64,000 bases of DNA, from NCBI GenBank assembly GCA_002007465.1, contig LNAC01000009.1:5897521-5961520 (forward strand), given 5' to 3'. Positions 1 to 11,060 of the stretch are shown here, in pieces. The notes beneath the pieces are model-generated. The model was not told the DNA's origin and did not search any database. It was given only the letters and a program-made list of their open reading frames with translations. The position numbers and the translations under genes are program-made. Origin of the DNA: Ailurus styani (Eukaryota; Chordata; Mammalia; Carnivora; Ailuridae). Position 1 is the first letter of the stretch, and every line of letters starts with the position of its first letter.

Positions 1-283
1 GATCATGTCATCTCACTTTCCTTCCCTAACTTCTTAACTTCCCCTATATCTCATAGAGTTCTAATCTGTTGTCATAGCTTCAGTTCTTCCATGTGTTGAC
101 TCCCTGTTTTCATCCTAGCTTTAATCATTGTCCTCTAAATAACTGCCTTTGGAATATTTCTCCTTGACTCACCTATCATCCTCTCATGATTTTGTCCCTC
201 ACACAGATTTTATTTTCCCCTCTTCTTTTAGTAATACCACATTTCTTACAGCCACCTTGGTGTAGAATCTCAAGTTCATTTTT

Positions 284-295
284 ATTTATTTACTT

Positions 296-335
<40 letters not shown>

Positions 336-487
336 CAGCGAGAGAGGGAACACATCAGGGGGAATGGGAGAGGGAGAAGCAGGCTTCCTGAGAAGCAGGG
401 AGCCCGATGCAGGCCTCAGTCCCAGTACCCTGAGATCATGACCTGAGCTGAAGGCAGACACTTAACGATTGAGCCACCCAGGCACCC
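284..487 (-). mobile_element. can-SINE
   Basis: Carnivore tRNA-Lys-derived SINE in reverse: TTTATTTATTT tail complement, GA-rich centre, then GAGCCACCCAGGCACCCC head. A perfect 15-bp target-site duplication CTCAAGTTCATTTTT flanks it (269-283 and 488-502). Confidence 0.95.
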
Positions 488-636
488 CTCAAGTTCATTT
501 TTGACCCTTTCCCCATTCCTGTTACCCAGATGCCCATGATATTCAACTTGTTGCAACCTGCACATCACTGTGAGATTGATATTCCGAAAATACTACTATG
601 ATCCAGACATATCTCCATTTACAAATATCAGTAGTC

Positions 637-666
637 TTTTTTTTTTTTTAAAGATCTTACTGATTT

Positions 667-702
<36 letters not shown>

Positions 703-867
703 ACGTGCATGTGCACAACTGAGGGTGGGGGAGCAGAGGGAGAGGAGAAGCAGACTCCCCACTGAGCAGGGAGCCCTGATGTGGGCTCCATCCCAGGACC
801 TGATCCCAGGACCCTGAGATCGTGACCTGAGCTGAAGGCAGATGCTTAACTGACTGAGCCACACAGG
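637..867 (-). mobile_element. can-SINE
   Basis: Reverse copy with a poly-T start, a GA microsatellite at 671-701 and an eroded head ending GCCACACAGG. Confidence 0.9.
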
Positions 868-960
868 TTTTTCCAAACAGACTTCTCTCTGACCATTCCT
901 CCATAAGACCTCTCTGCTTAATTATGTATCTTCATAGTTTGCCCAAATACACCTTATGTT

Positions 961-1018
961 TTTCTTTCTCTCTCCCTTTCTTCCTTCCTTCCTTTCTTTC
1001 TTTCTTTCTTTCTTTCTT

Positions 1019-1049
<31 letters not shown>

Positions 1050-1118
1050 CTTTCTTTCCTTTCGTTCTTTCTTTTTCTTTTTCTTTCTCTTTTCCTTTCT
1101 TTTTTTTTCTCTCTCTCT
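961..1118. repeat. (TTTC)n/(CT)n pyrimidine microsatellite
   Basis: Nearly pure pyrimidine strand of TTTC and CT units immediately upstream of the next SINE. Together with 1313-1434 it forms a polypyrimidine block broken only by that SINE. Confidence 0.95.
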
Positions 1119-1312
1119 TTTTTTAAAGATTTTATTTATTTATTTGACACAGAGAGAGAGATCACAAGTAGGCAGAGAGGCAGGCAGAGAGAGAGGAGGA
1201 AGCAGGCTCCCCGCGGAGCAGAGAGCCCGATGCGGGCCTCGATCCCAGGACGCTGAGATCGTGACCTGAGCCGAAGGCAGAGGCTTTAACCCACTGAGCC
1301 ACCCAGGCGCCC
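1119..1312 (-). mobile_element. can-SINE inside pyrimidine microsatellite
   Basis: Full-length reverse copy of the young subfamily (AAGTAGGCAGAGAGGCAGGC body, AGCCACCCAGGCGCCC head) that splits the TTTC/TTCC tract. Confidence 0.95.
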
Positions 1313-1434
1313 TCTCTTTTCCTTTCTTTTCCTTTTCCTTCCTTCCTTCCTTCCTTCCTTCCTTCCTTCCTTCCTTCCTTCCTTCCTCTTTCTCTCTTTC
1401 TCTTTCTCTTTCCTTCCTTCTTTCTTTCTTTTGC
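1313..1434. repeat. (TTCC)n microsatellite
   Basis: A run of TTCC units (1340-1385) followed by CTTT and TTTC units. It is likely length-variable between individuals. Confidence 0.95.
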
Positions 1435-1669
1435 CGTTGCTGATTCCTTTCCCTTACCTGAAGTGCCCTGTTGTCTTTTGTTTTTAACTTTTTTACTGTG
1501 AAATACAACACTTGGACAACAGTACATAAAACACAGTTTTATAGCTTAATGAATTAATACAAAGCAAGCATCACCCAAGTCAAGAAATAGAACATTCCCA
1601 GGTTTCAAAAGCTCCTCTCTACCCCAGCACTGTTCTCACTATATGTCTCTTTACTGTCAGACCCTGTTT

Positions 1670-1693
1670 TTGTTGTTGTTGTTGTTGTTGTTT
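1670..1693. repeat. (TTG)n microsatellite
   Basis: Eight or so TTG triplets within the old L1 sequence. Confidence 0.9.
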
Positions 1694-1887
1694 TAACTTA
1701 ATTAATATGAATGGAATCCTATGAATGGTTTGTTTTTTGGGGTTTTTATTTGATCTGGCTTCTTTTACCCAGCAATATTTGTACTAGTCATCCATGTTGT
1801 TGCAGTAGTTCATAATACCTTTACAGCTGTATAGTATTACATTGTATGAATGACACTGTTTATCTCTAGTAATAGTGATAAGTATTG

Positions 1888-2085
1888 TTTTTTTTTAATA
1901 AAGATTTATTTATTTGAGAGAGCGAGAACAAGTGTGAACCTGAGGGGAGGGAGGATGAGAGGGGAGAGGGGAAGCAGACTCCCCACTGAGCAGGGATCCT
2001 GATGTGGGGCTCATCCCAGGACCCCAGGATCACACAGCCTGAACCGAAGGCAGACACCCTTCTGACTGAGCCACACAGGCACCCC
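1888..2085 (-). mobile_element. can-SINE
   Basis: Reverse copy in the antisense L1, with an eroded head ending CCACACAGGCACCCC. Confidence 0.92.
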
Positions 2086-2276
2086 ATATTTGGGTTGTTT
2101 TTAATTGCAGCTTTGACAAAGCTTGTCATTTTGAACATGCTCAAATTTGTCCACTCATACACATGTGCATGCATTTCTGTTGGGTCATATATATATGGGA
2201 ATGGGTCATAAGAGAGGTATATCTTCAGTATTAATAATGACTGTTTTATATAGTAGTTGTACCAATAAACATTTCT

Positions 2277-2477
2277 TTTTTTTTTTTTAAAGATTTTATT
2301 TATTCATTTGACACAGAGAGAGAGATTACAAGTAGGCAGAGAGGCAGGCAGAGAGAGAGGAGAGAGGAGGAAGCAGGCTCCCCACTGAGCAGGGAGCCCG
2401 ATGNGATCCCAGGACCCTGGGATCATGACCTGAGCTGAAGGCAGTGGCTTTAACCCACTGAGCCACCCAGGCGCCCT
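2277..2477 (-). mobile_element. can-SINE with one undetermined base
   Basis: Reverse copy with a perfect 14-bp duplication CAATAAACATTTCT (2263-2276, 2478-2491). An N at 2404 replaces about 10 bases expected in this part of the SINE. Confidence 0.95.
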
Positions 2478-2695
2478 CAATAAACATTTCTACCAATAAC
2501 ATATGAAGGTTAGTTTTTCCAAATTGCCATCATAACTTGAAGTCTTTTTTTTTTTTAGTCATTAGTATGTCATTGTGGTTTTAATTTGCATAGCCTTGAT
2601 TACTAATAGGTTTGAACATCTTTTCTTAACTTTGTTGATGATGGTGGATAATCTCCTCTGTGAAATGCTTGTTCAAGTTTCTTGCCCAGTTTTCT

Positions 2696-2913
2696 TTTTT
2701 TTTTCTTTTTTTTTTTTTAAAGATTTTATTTATTTATTTGACACAGAGATAGAGATTACAAGTAGGCAGAGAGGCAGGCAGAGAGACAGGGAGAGGAGGA
2801 AGCAGGCTCCCTGCTGAGCAGAGAGCCTGATGTGGGCCTCGATCCCAGGACACTGAGATCATGACCTGAGCCGAAAGCAGAGGCTTTAACCCACCTGAGC
2901 CACCCAGGCGCCC
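2696..2913 (-). mobile_element. can-SINE
   Basis: Reverse young-subfamily copy with a perfect 16-bp duplication TCTTGCCCAGTTTTCT (2680-2695, 2914-2929). Confidence 0.95.
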
Positions 2914-3114
2914 TCTTGCCCAGTTTTCTACTGGTTTGCATTTCTCTTAAGGTGGTATAGGAGTTTTACATACTTTGAATATGAGCTCTTTGTAGGTTGT
3001 ATGTATTGCATATATCTTCTTATACACTGTGGCTTGCTTTTTCATTCTCTGAACATTCTTCATTTTAATGTAGTCTCATTTTTTTAAAGTTTTCCTTTAT
3101 GATTAGTGCTTTTT

Positions 3115-3304
3115 TTTTTTAAGATTTTATTTATTTATTTGACAGAGAGAGGGGCATAAGTAGGCAGAACTGCAGGCAGAGGAAGAGGAAGAAGCAGGCT
3201 CTCCACTGAGCAGGGAGCCCGATGCGGGGTTCGATCCCAGGAACTTGGGATCATGACCTGAGCTAAAGGCAGCTGCTCAACTAACTGAGCCACCCAGGCG
3301 CCCC
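3115..3304 (-). mobile_element. can-SINE
   Basis: Reverse copy with a perfect 14-bp duplication TGATTAGTGCTTTT (3101-3114 region and 3305-3318). Confidence 0.95.
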
Positions 3305-4301
3305 TGATTAGTGCTTTTGTGGACTGTTTTAAAACTCTCCTAACCCAAGATCATGAGGATTTTTTTTTTTAATTATCTTTTGAGAGGTATATTATTTTGC
3401 TTTTGGTATTTGGGTCTTCTGTCTAGTTGGAATCAAATATTTTGCATGGTGTGAGGTAGGGTCAAGTTTAATTTTCTTTCCTTATAGATATCTAATTGTC
3501 CCAACACTGTTCCCTGAAAAGACTTGTCTTTTCCTCACTGTTCTGCAGTGCCACCTTTGTCATAAATCAAATATCCATAATATCCCTAGTTATGTTCTGG
3601 AATGGTATGTTTTCATTCAGTTCCTTTGGTCTCTTTGTCTATCCCTGAGCCAATAAAACATATCTTAATTACTGTAGCTTTAAAATGAATATTGATATAT
3701 GATAAAGTCTTGTTTTTCTTAAATATCTGTGCTGTTTTTGTTCTTTTGCATTTCCCACATATATTTTACAGTTAGTTCAAGTTACACATGAGCACACAGA
3801 GTTGGGATTTCATTTTATCTATTGATCTTCACAGTAATAACTTGCAATCTGGGAACATAATCTTCCTCTCCAGTTACTGAAATCTTCCTCCATTTATCTT
3901 AGAAATATTTTATATTAATTGTTTTGCAGTTTCCCCATAGAGATCTTACACGTCCTTATTGGATTGCATCCTATATATATTTTTTTTGATACTGTTGTAA
4001 GTGGCATCTTTTAAAAATTTCATCTCTTTGTAGATGGTATAGAAATATGGTTAGTTTTTATATTTCTTATTTCACTGTTCATTCTAGAACCTCCAGTACT
4101 CCCACTGTGGAATGAAGGTGTTGGCAATGGACCATCCTTGTCTTGCTTCCAATCTGAAAGGAAAAATTTTGTAAGCATTTCACCATTAAGTATGTTATTT
4201 GGTATAGGTTTCTTTAGATAACCTTTATTACATTAAACAAGTTTTTATTCCTAGTTTGCTAAAAGTTGAACAATATTAATATTGAAATCTATCAAAGACT
4301 T

Positions 4302-4540
4302 ATTTATTTATTTATTAAGAGAAATCAGGGAGATTGCCACTTTTTAAAAAAGATTTTATTTATTTATTTATTTGAGAGAGAGAGAGAGAGCACAAGTAGG
4401 AGGAGCAGCAGGCAAAGGGAGAGGGAGAAGCAGTCTCCCCACTGAGCAGGGAGCCAGATGTGGGACTCGATCCCAGGACCCTGGGATCATGACCTGAGCC
4501 AAAGGCAGCCACTTAGCCGACTGAACCACCCAGGCACCCC
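4302..4540 (-). mobile_element. can-SINE with extra tail segment
   Basis: Reverse copy flanked by TCAAAGACTT (4292-4301, 4541-4550). About 45 extra bases including a TTTA run lie between the duplication and the usual AAAGATTTTATTT start. Confidence 0.88.
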
Positions 4541-4596
4541 TCAAAGACTTTTTAAAATTAAAGTACTATTTATTGCTTTTGTTGAAGATTTTTTTT

Positions 4597-4791
4597 TTAA
4601 GATTTTATTTATTTTATTTGACACAGAGAGAGAGACTACAAGTAGGCAGAGAGGCAGGCAGAGAGACAGGGAGAGGAGGAAGCAGGCTCCCTGCTGAACA
4701 GAGAGCCCGATGCGGGCCTCGATCCCAGGACGCTGAGACCATGACCTGAGCCGAAAGCAGAGGCTTTAACCCACTGAGCCAACCAGGCGCC
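4597..4791 (-). mobile_element. can-SINE (first of an adjacent pair)
   Basis: Reverse young-subfamily copy. The TGAAGATTTTTTTT flank at 4583-4596 recurs at 4792-4805, immediately before the second SINE. Confidence 0.92.
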
Positions 4792-4805
4792 TGAAGATTT
4801 TTTTT

Positions 4806-4993
4806 TTAAGATTTTATTTATTTATTTGACAGAGAGATAGAGAGCACAAGCAGGCAGAACGGCAGGCAGAGGGAGAGGGAGAAGCAGGCTCTCTCCTGAG
4901 CAGGGAGCCCCATGGGGGGCTCAGTCCCAGGACACTGGGATCATGACCTGAGCCAAAGGCAGCCACTTCACAGACTGAGCCACCCAGGCGCCT
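4806..4993 (-). mobile_element. can-SINE (second of an adjacent pair)
   Basis: Reverse copy with a different body (AGCACAAGCAGGCAGAACGG) from its neighbour, so the pair arose from two insertions rather than by local duplication. Confidence 0.92.
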
Positions 4994-5169
4994 CTAAGAT
5001 GGGTTTTGGTTGTTTTTTTTTTTTTAAATAAAGTACTTTCCAAAATATTTCATAAAGTTGCAAATTTTTATCAGGTTCTAATCTTACAGAAAACTTTAAA
5101 AACAGTAGCATAGCTAACACTGATTGTGTGTTTACTATATAATGAGCATTGTATTCAGCAGTATAGTTT

Positions 5170-5400
5170 AGTGTGAAAGGTCTCAGATCCTTGTGCAAGA
5201 TTGTTTGCTTAGAATCCTGGCTCCCCTGCCTAGGGGGACTTTGGGCATATTTCTTATTCTGTGTGTGTCTCAGTTTTTTCATCTGCAAAATGGAGATAAT
5301 AGTAGTATCTACTACATAGAATTACGAGGAAAGAGTGAATTATATGTGATACATAAAGAACAGAACTTGTTGCATAGTACCAGGGTACATATTATTATCA
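5170..5400 (+). repeat. MIR element
   Basis: Decayed MIR in forward orientation, recognised by CTTTGGGCATATTTCTTA and the CATCTGCAAAATGGAGATAA core. Confidence 0.75.
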
Positions 5401-6156
5401 CTGTAACCTATATCATTTATTCTCTAGTAAGTCCATGATGTGAATACGATGGTTATCTCTGTTTTTCAGTTGATAGTGAGACTGAGGCATGTGCCCACAG
5501 TTACAGAGGTAGGAAGTACCAGTGCTGGAATCCATACTCAGTGTGTCTTAACTACTAAGCCAGTGTATTTCAGACTTTTTACACTTTTCCATTTTTCATT
5601 CATTTATTCAACAAAATGAGCATCTTCTCTGTCACATTCATGGTGCCAGATGTTACTGTTAATGTCTATAATTGAGACTTAACCTGCAATGTAACTTTGG
5701 TTCGGTATAACTAAGGCGTCCTGCCACTTTTATAAAACAAGAATCTAAGTATTACAAAATTCTGGTCAGATTGATGAACAGATTAGTTTATGAATGTCTT
5801 CATTCTCATTTACTTACTGTTCATGCTAAATGATGTGGAGATGGGAACATCCATTTATTTGAGCAGACACTTGTGAGTGGTGCTCTGAAGAGATGTTCTA
5901 GGGCCTTGTACCTGATTCAGATTGTCATTTATTTTCTACACCAACTATGTCAGCTACTTTATTCATCATTTTCATTATTTCATTTGAATTTGACATATCT
6001 ACCTCTAAAAATTAATCTGTGTCCATGGAGACCCCAACTGAGCTCTGCATTTACCCTTATCAATCTCAGTAGGAGTGTTAAAATTTGAAGAAATGAAACT
6101 TAATATGATATTTTGTTACCTGCACTAGAATAATTATTGGTTTAAAAAAAATTCTT

Positions 6157-6293
6157 GGGGCGCCTAGGTGGCTCAGTTGGTTAAGCGTCTGCCTTCGACT
6201 CGTGTTGTGATCCTGAAGTGCCAGGATCAAGCCCCCTGTCTGGCTCCCTGCTCAACAGGGGTCCGCTTCTCCCTCTGCCCTCACCCGCTCATG

Positions 6294-6324
<31 letters not shown>

Positions 6325-6343
6325 AAATAAATTAAATCTTTAA
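6157..6343 (+). mobile_element. can-SINE
   Basis: Forward copy: GGGGCGCCTAGGTGGCTCAG head, (CT)n at 6295-6320, AAATAAATAA tail, flanked by A-rich AAAAAAATTC on both sides. Confidence 0.93.
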
Positions 6344-6889
6344 AAAAATTCCTAAGATTATTCCTAGGGTTTAGAAAACTAGCAAACACAAGCACATTAT
6401 CTTTTTTATAATATTGCTTATGTATGGTTACATTTATCTATCATGAATAACTAGCAGGCTCCTTTTACAACATAGCACAGGAACAAAATTGTGGGCAGAT
6501 CATGACTGTTTTACATATAGAGGGGTAGGACATAACCTGATAATATATCTGTGGATATTTCTGTGTAACTCACCTTGATAGTCTTGCTAATAATGTTTTA
6601 TGAACTATATTGGCTGGTTTGGAAAGTAATGAGATTCTCCTCAGAGGAAACCCAAGTTAGAGAGAGGTTTTCCAGCTCCATTTACGTCATGACTTTACAC
6701 GCCAATTATTTCTTCTTCCTGTACCCTCCTCTGCATTTGTCTAATTGGTAATCATACTTCAGAACTCACCTCCTAGGAAATTTGTCCTTACCTTCTCCTG
6801 CCACCAGACTGAATAATCCTCTTCTGTGCTAATTTTTTAAAGTTTTTTTAAGTTAAAAAAAGAAGAAGAAAAAAGGCAATTAAGCAATA

Positions 6890-7160
6890 ATAGTGTCTAG
6901 TACTTACGAGTTTACAAAGCTGTTTCATTCTAATACCATGAGGAATCTAGAGCTCCATGTCATTTATAGGCAATCTGTTAATTTCTTGATTCTCACAACA
7001 GTTATTTGAAGAAGGTACAATATTATCCCGTTTTATAGACTAGAAACTGAGGTACCTCTGAAAAGGTTAAGAAACTCTCCAAGGTAGCACAGCTAGCAAT
7101 TGACAGCCTAGATTTGAACCCAGGAGCCTAACTCTAAACCCCAAGTTCTTAGTCTCTATG
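6890..7160 (-). repeat. MIR element
   Basis: Reverse MIR: CCCGTTTTATAGACTAGAAA, then AGCACAGCTAGCAATTGACA and GATTTGAACCCAGGAG. Confidence 0.75.
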
Positions 7161-7676
7161 TTCTACTGCTTATGGTCAAGAGATCTGGAGAGCTGACAGT
7201 TGTCTCTTTCCTTTCCATCCCTGGGTTGAGGTTTACCTTGCCATAGACCCTGAGATCAACTCTGACCTCCCTGTCCAGCCGCACTCTCTTGACTGCCAGG
7301 GTGATCTATTCACCTAATAACAGTCTTTTTCAATTAAAGTTTAAAGTTTAAAAGTTTAGTTTTTAAAAAAACTGTCTTAGTTTCTACCCTTCTCTCTTCT
7401 TTTACTCTTGGGGACAGGAGCAAGAGAAAGATTCCAGTAGTTTATATTTTTAATGTTTGATTTTTCCCTTATTACATCAATTTTCAGAATAATGAATTGG
7501 TGTCCTAGCAACCTCCATGGTAACTAGTGAGGTTTTTCTTTTAAATATTATTGTATTATGCATTGATTTTTATATTTCAAGTGTTTTAATCCATTGCTAT
7601 CATTATTCTTTATGATGCATAGGTTGCTCCATTTTAGGCCAGTGGGAGGCTTTTATGTTGTTTCCTATATCCTTTT

Positions 7677-7863
7677 TTTTTTTTTTCCCCTTTGGGCACA
7701 GAGAGAGAGAGATCACAAGTAGGCAGAGAGGCAAGCAGAGAGAGAAGGGGAAGCAGGCTCCCCACTGAACAGAGAGCCCTACCCGGGGCTCAGTCCTGAG
7801 ACCCTGAGATCATGACCTGAGCTGAAGACAGATACCTAACTGACTAAGCCACCCAGGCGCCCC
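7677..7863 (-). mobile_element. can-SINE with 21-bp target duplication
   Basis: Reverse copy between perfect 21-bp direct repeats (7656-7676 and 7864-7884), starting TGTTGTTTCC. The long perfect duplication argues for a young insertion. Confidence 0.95.
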
Positions 7864-8714
7864 TGTTGTTTCCTATATCCTTTTGACATAACCCCATTAT
7901 TAGTCTTAGGTAGCACAACAACACTCAAACCTGGAATCAAACATTTCTTTAAGAAGTCTGGGCTCCTGTTTGTAGAAAATGGTATTTTCAAAGTTCACTA
8001 TCTGAGTTCTTCTGGTACTGCTGATCAAGATAAACATTCAGCTTCTCTGATAAATTAGTAAGTCTTCACTCTCCTACAGTATTTTTTACCCATTGCTATT
8101 TTTGCAGATAGCGAACTATTTGTTCAGAGTTTCAAATCCCTAACATTTTTCAAATCCTCACCTTTTCATCAACTCCTCTGTCTCTTATCTTACTGATTCT
8201 GAGCACTACAGTTACTGTGATCCATAGTCTTCAACTTGAAGTACTTATTTGCCTGATTTTCTTTCCATTGTATTTTGGGTAGAATAATACAGATTAATGA
8301 CACGGAATTAAAAGATTAACAGTGCTGAATTAGGAATGGTTATGAACATTTCCTTTGTGTTAGTCTCACTCATCAGAATTCTGTAGATGCTGTATGAATC
8401 TGAAATTTCAGTGAGTTACATGCCATCCATGTCATGACATCCAGTCATTCATGATATCCTTATGAATAAGATAGAGAAATGCAAGCCAGACTAGACTGTC
8501 TACTCTAATTAAGAGACAAAGCTAACTGAGCATCTATTTCCAGAATGCTAACGGTTAAGTCAGATTGGAAAAGGGGCTCTAAGGCCACATTCTGTATTGT
8601 TTTGAGGATGGAAAGGAAAATAATCTCATACCGTACATGGAGAAAAGAAGGAGAGGGGAGAAATAACGAGTATACTGGATGGCAGGACTGGATCCCTAAA
8701 GATTTCAGTAGGCC

Positions 8715-8885
8715 ATATAGAATTTATTATATAAAGATATATTATGTAAATATATTATTATATAAATTATTATTTTATACTTTATTGTGTAAATTATATA
8801 ATATATTCTATAATTATTATATAAATTATTATATAAAGATACATTATATAAATATATATAAAGACATAGAGCATTTATTATATAA
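8715..8885. repeat. AT-rich TATTATATAA repeat
   Basis: Nearly pure A/T with repeated TTATTATATAAA units and many self-complementary stretches. The open frame across it is low complexity. Confidence 0.85.
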
Positions 8886-8973
8886 AGATAAAACTGATCA
8901 AGGACAAATACAAAGTCCTACCTTTGGGTTCAACATTTACCTTCCTGAGAATGGAATAAGAAAGACATGGGTT

Positions 8974-9080
8974 GAGGCACCTGGCTGGCTCAGTTGGTAA
9001 AGCATGCGACTCTTTATCTCAGGGTTGTAAATTTGAGCCCCATGTTGGGTGTAGAGATTACTTTAAAAATAAAAAATCTT
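8974..9080 (+). mobile_element. Short older can-SINE
   Basis: Forward copy of the short form: GGCACCTGGCTGGCTCAG head and CATGTTGGGTGTAGAGATTA end, without the GA/CT-rich body. It is immediately followed by a full-length copy. Confidence 0.85.
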
Positions 9081-9256
9081 TGGGGCTCCTGGGTGGCTCA
9101 GTGGGTTAAAGCCTCTGCCTTTGGCTCAGGTCACGATCTCAGGGTCCTGGGATCGAGGCCCGTGTTGGGCTCTCTGCTCGGCAGAGAGCCTGCTTCCTCC
9201 TCTCTCTCTGCCTGCCTCTCTGCCTACTTGTGATCTCTCTCTCTCTCTGTGTCAAA

Positions 9257-9299
<43 letters not shown>

Positions 9300-9345
9300 A
9301 ATCTTTAAAGAAAAATAAATAAATAAAAAATAAAAAATCTTTTTT
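9081..9345 (+). mobile_element. can-SINE with long (AAAT)n tail
   Basis: Forward young-subfamily copy in the tail of the preceding SINE. Its TAAA tail is expanded (9255-9300) to about a dozen units and continues into further A-rich sequence. Confidence 0.93.
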
Positions 9346-9444
9346 TAAAAAAAAGAGAACTTCATGAGTTAATAGTATATGTGATAAATGCTTCAAGCTT
9401 TAGATGTCTATGAACCAGATATGAATTAAGTGTGGGGGGGTTTG

Positions 9445-9565
9445 GAAATAAGAGGTATGGAATTCTAATTCCAGTTCTACTGCTGACTGGTTGTGTAACC
9501 AAGATTAAAGTTCTTTACCTCCTTAAGCTTCAGGTCGCCCATTATAAAATGTGTGGCATTTTTAT
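9445..9565 (+). repeat. MIR element
   Basis: Forward MIR fragment: CTACTGCTGACTGGTTGTGT then CATTATAAAATGTGTGGC. Confidence 0.65.
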
Positions 9566-9775
9566 AGTACTGGTAATTATAAAATATTGTTTGTTTACTG
9601 GTATTGGTAGCTGAAGAAACATATAAACAAAGCTAATGGAGTCTTAAGTTATATTAAGAACACCCCCCACCCCCATTCAGTTCTGGATACTTTAAGAAAT
9701 TTTGATACTATATGATTCATTAAGAAATAGGAGAAGAAAAAATTTACAGTTGGGAACCCAATTTAGCTTTATTTT

Positions 9776-10168
9776 ATTTTATTTTTTAAGATTTTATTTT
9801 TTTATTTGACAGAGAAACAGAGAGGGACACACAAGCAGGGGGAGTGAGAGAGGGGAAAAAAGGGAGCCTGATGTGGGGCTTGATCCCAGGACTCTGGGAT
9901 CATGACCTGAACCGAAGGCAGACTCTTTTTTTTTTTTTTTTTTTTTAAAGTTTTTTTTTTTTTTTTTTANTACAAGTAGGCAGAGAGGCAGGCAGAGAGG
10001 CAGGGAGAGGAGGAAGCAGGCTCCCTGCTGAGCAGAGAGCCCGATGCGGGCCTCGATTCCAGGACTCTGAGATCATGACCTGAGCCGAAAGCAGAGGCTT
10101 TAACCCACTGAGCCACCCAGGCGCCCCCGAAGGCAGACTCTTAACGACTGAGCCACCCAGGTGCCATC
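9776..10168 (-). mobile_element. can-SINE, outer copy of a nested pair
   Basis: Reverse copy interrupted by a second SINE. Its body runs 9776-9927 and its head resumes at 10143-10168. ATTTAGCTTTA (9761-9771, 10175-10185) flanks the pair. Confidence 0.92.
9928..10126 (-). mobile_element. can-SINE, inner copy of a nested pair
   Basis: Young-subfamily copy inserted in the head part of the outer SINE. The 16-bp duplication CCGAAGGCAGACTCTT (9912-9927, 10127-10142) is a piece of the outer SINE. An N at 9970 replaces the start of its body. Confidence 0.95.
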
Positions 10169-10864
10169 CCCCCCATTTAGCTTTAAATCTCTGAATGGTT
10201 GGTATATGAACTAGGTTAGATTATACCTAACTTTTTGCTCATGAGCACATAACTCAGGGCAGTGGGGAAAGCTTCAGGTTAACAGACTTTGGCTTAGTGT
10301 AAGAAAAAGCTTCTGAATCATTAAAACTGTGTAAAATGAAATGAGTAGAATGAAGTGCCTTACTGAAGTTGTACAGATCAAGTATGGGGCAACCCCTTGT
10401 TTTGGGATATCCTAGAGGGATATCCTCAGGTTAAGGTCTGCTCAAGGCAATTTCTGAGGCACTTTTTAACTCTAAGATTCCAAGTTTCTGTATATGGGGA
10501 TAATGATACCTCTCAGTTACTGTGATGAATAAGGCCATCAATGTAAAAAGTTCTTGAATGTCGCATGGGACACAATTAGTACTCACTAAATGTTCTTTGT
10601 GGTAGCTATAAGAATAATCCTTGTCCTGGCCTGGTCAAGTGAGATAATGAATATAAACATGCTTTAAATATCCTTCAAGTCTTACAAGAATAGGAGATGC
10701 AGAAATCTATATCTGACATCTGGCAGGGCATCACTGGGACATTCTGCTTCAATTTATTCATTTACAAAGGGCTTGACCTTTTAACTTTTTTTCTCAAGTA
10801 GGGAAGGACCTGACTTACCTACATATAGTATAGATAGATTTGACTTGTGGCCATAGACTGTGAC

Positions 10865-11060
10865 GATTAGGTTCATAGACTTTGGGGGTTCCAGCCCAGC
10901 CCATACTTATTAGCTGGTGACTGTTGGAAAGTGGTATCTCACCTCATAAGCTTCAGTTTCCTCTTCTGATAGATAAGGGTACTTATTTCTTATGATTCAC
11001 CACAATAATATGTTAAGTGCTTGGCACAGAACCTGGTACCCAAGTGGTCAGTTAGCAGTA
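10865..11060 (+). repeat. MIR element
   Basis: Forward MIR: CATAAGCTTCAGTTTCCTCT, then ATATGTTAAGTGCTTGGCAC. Confidence 0.75.

Larger units (their letters stand above)
1490..4590 (-). mobile_element. Old L1 (LINE-1) fragment, antisense
   Basis: Between SINEs, the text follows the reverse complement of the 3' half of L1 ORF2 and its 3' region. Examples are the CACCTTTGTCATAAATCA stretch (3552-3569), CTTAATTACTGTAGCTTTA (3665-3683) and TTTCACCATTAAGTATGTT (4177-4195). It is heavily decayed with no usable frame, consistent with an ancient L1M-type copy. Seven can-SINEs are inserted in it. Confidence 0.8.

Noticed and set aside
8545..9000. 151-residue open frame on the plus strand
   Set aside because: It is largely the translation of an AT-rich TATTA repeat (Ile/Tyr/Asn) and the start of a SINE.
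9081..9230. tRNA gene in can-SINE heads
   Set aside because: The heads are tRNA-Lys-derived but lack a full cloverleaf and are embedded in SINEs with A-rich tails and target duplications; they are retroposons, not tRNA genes.
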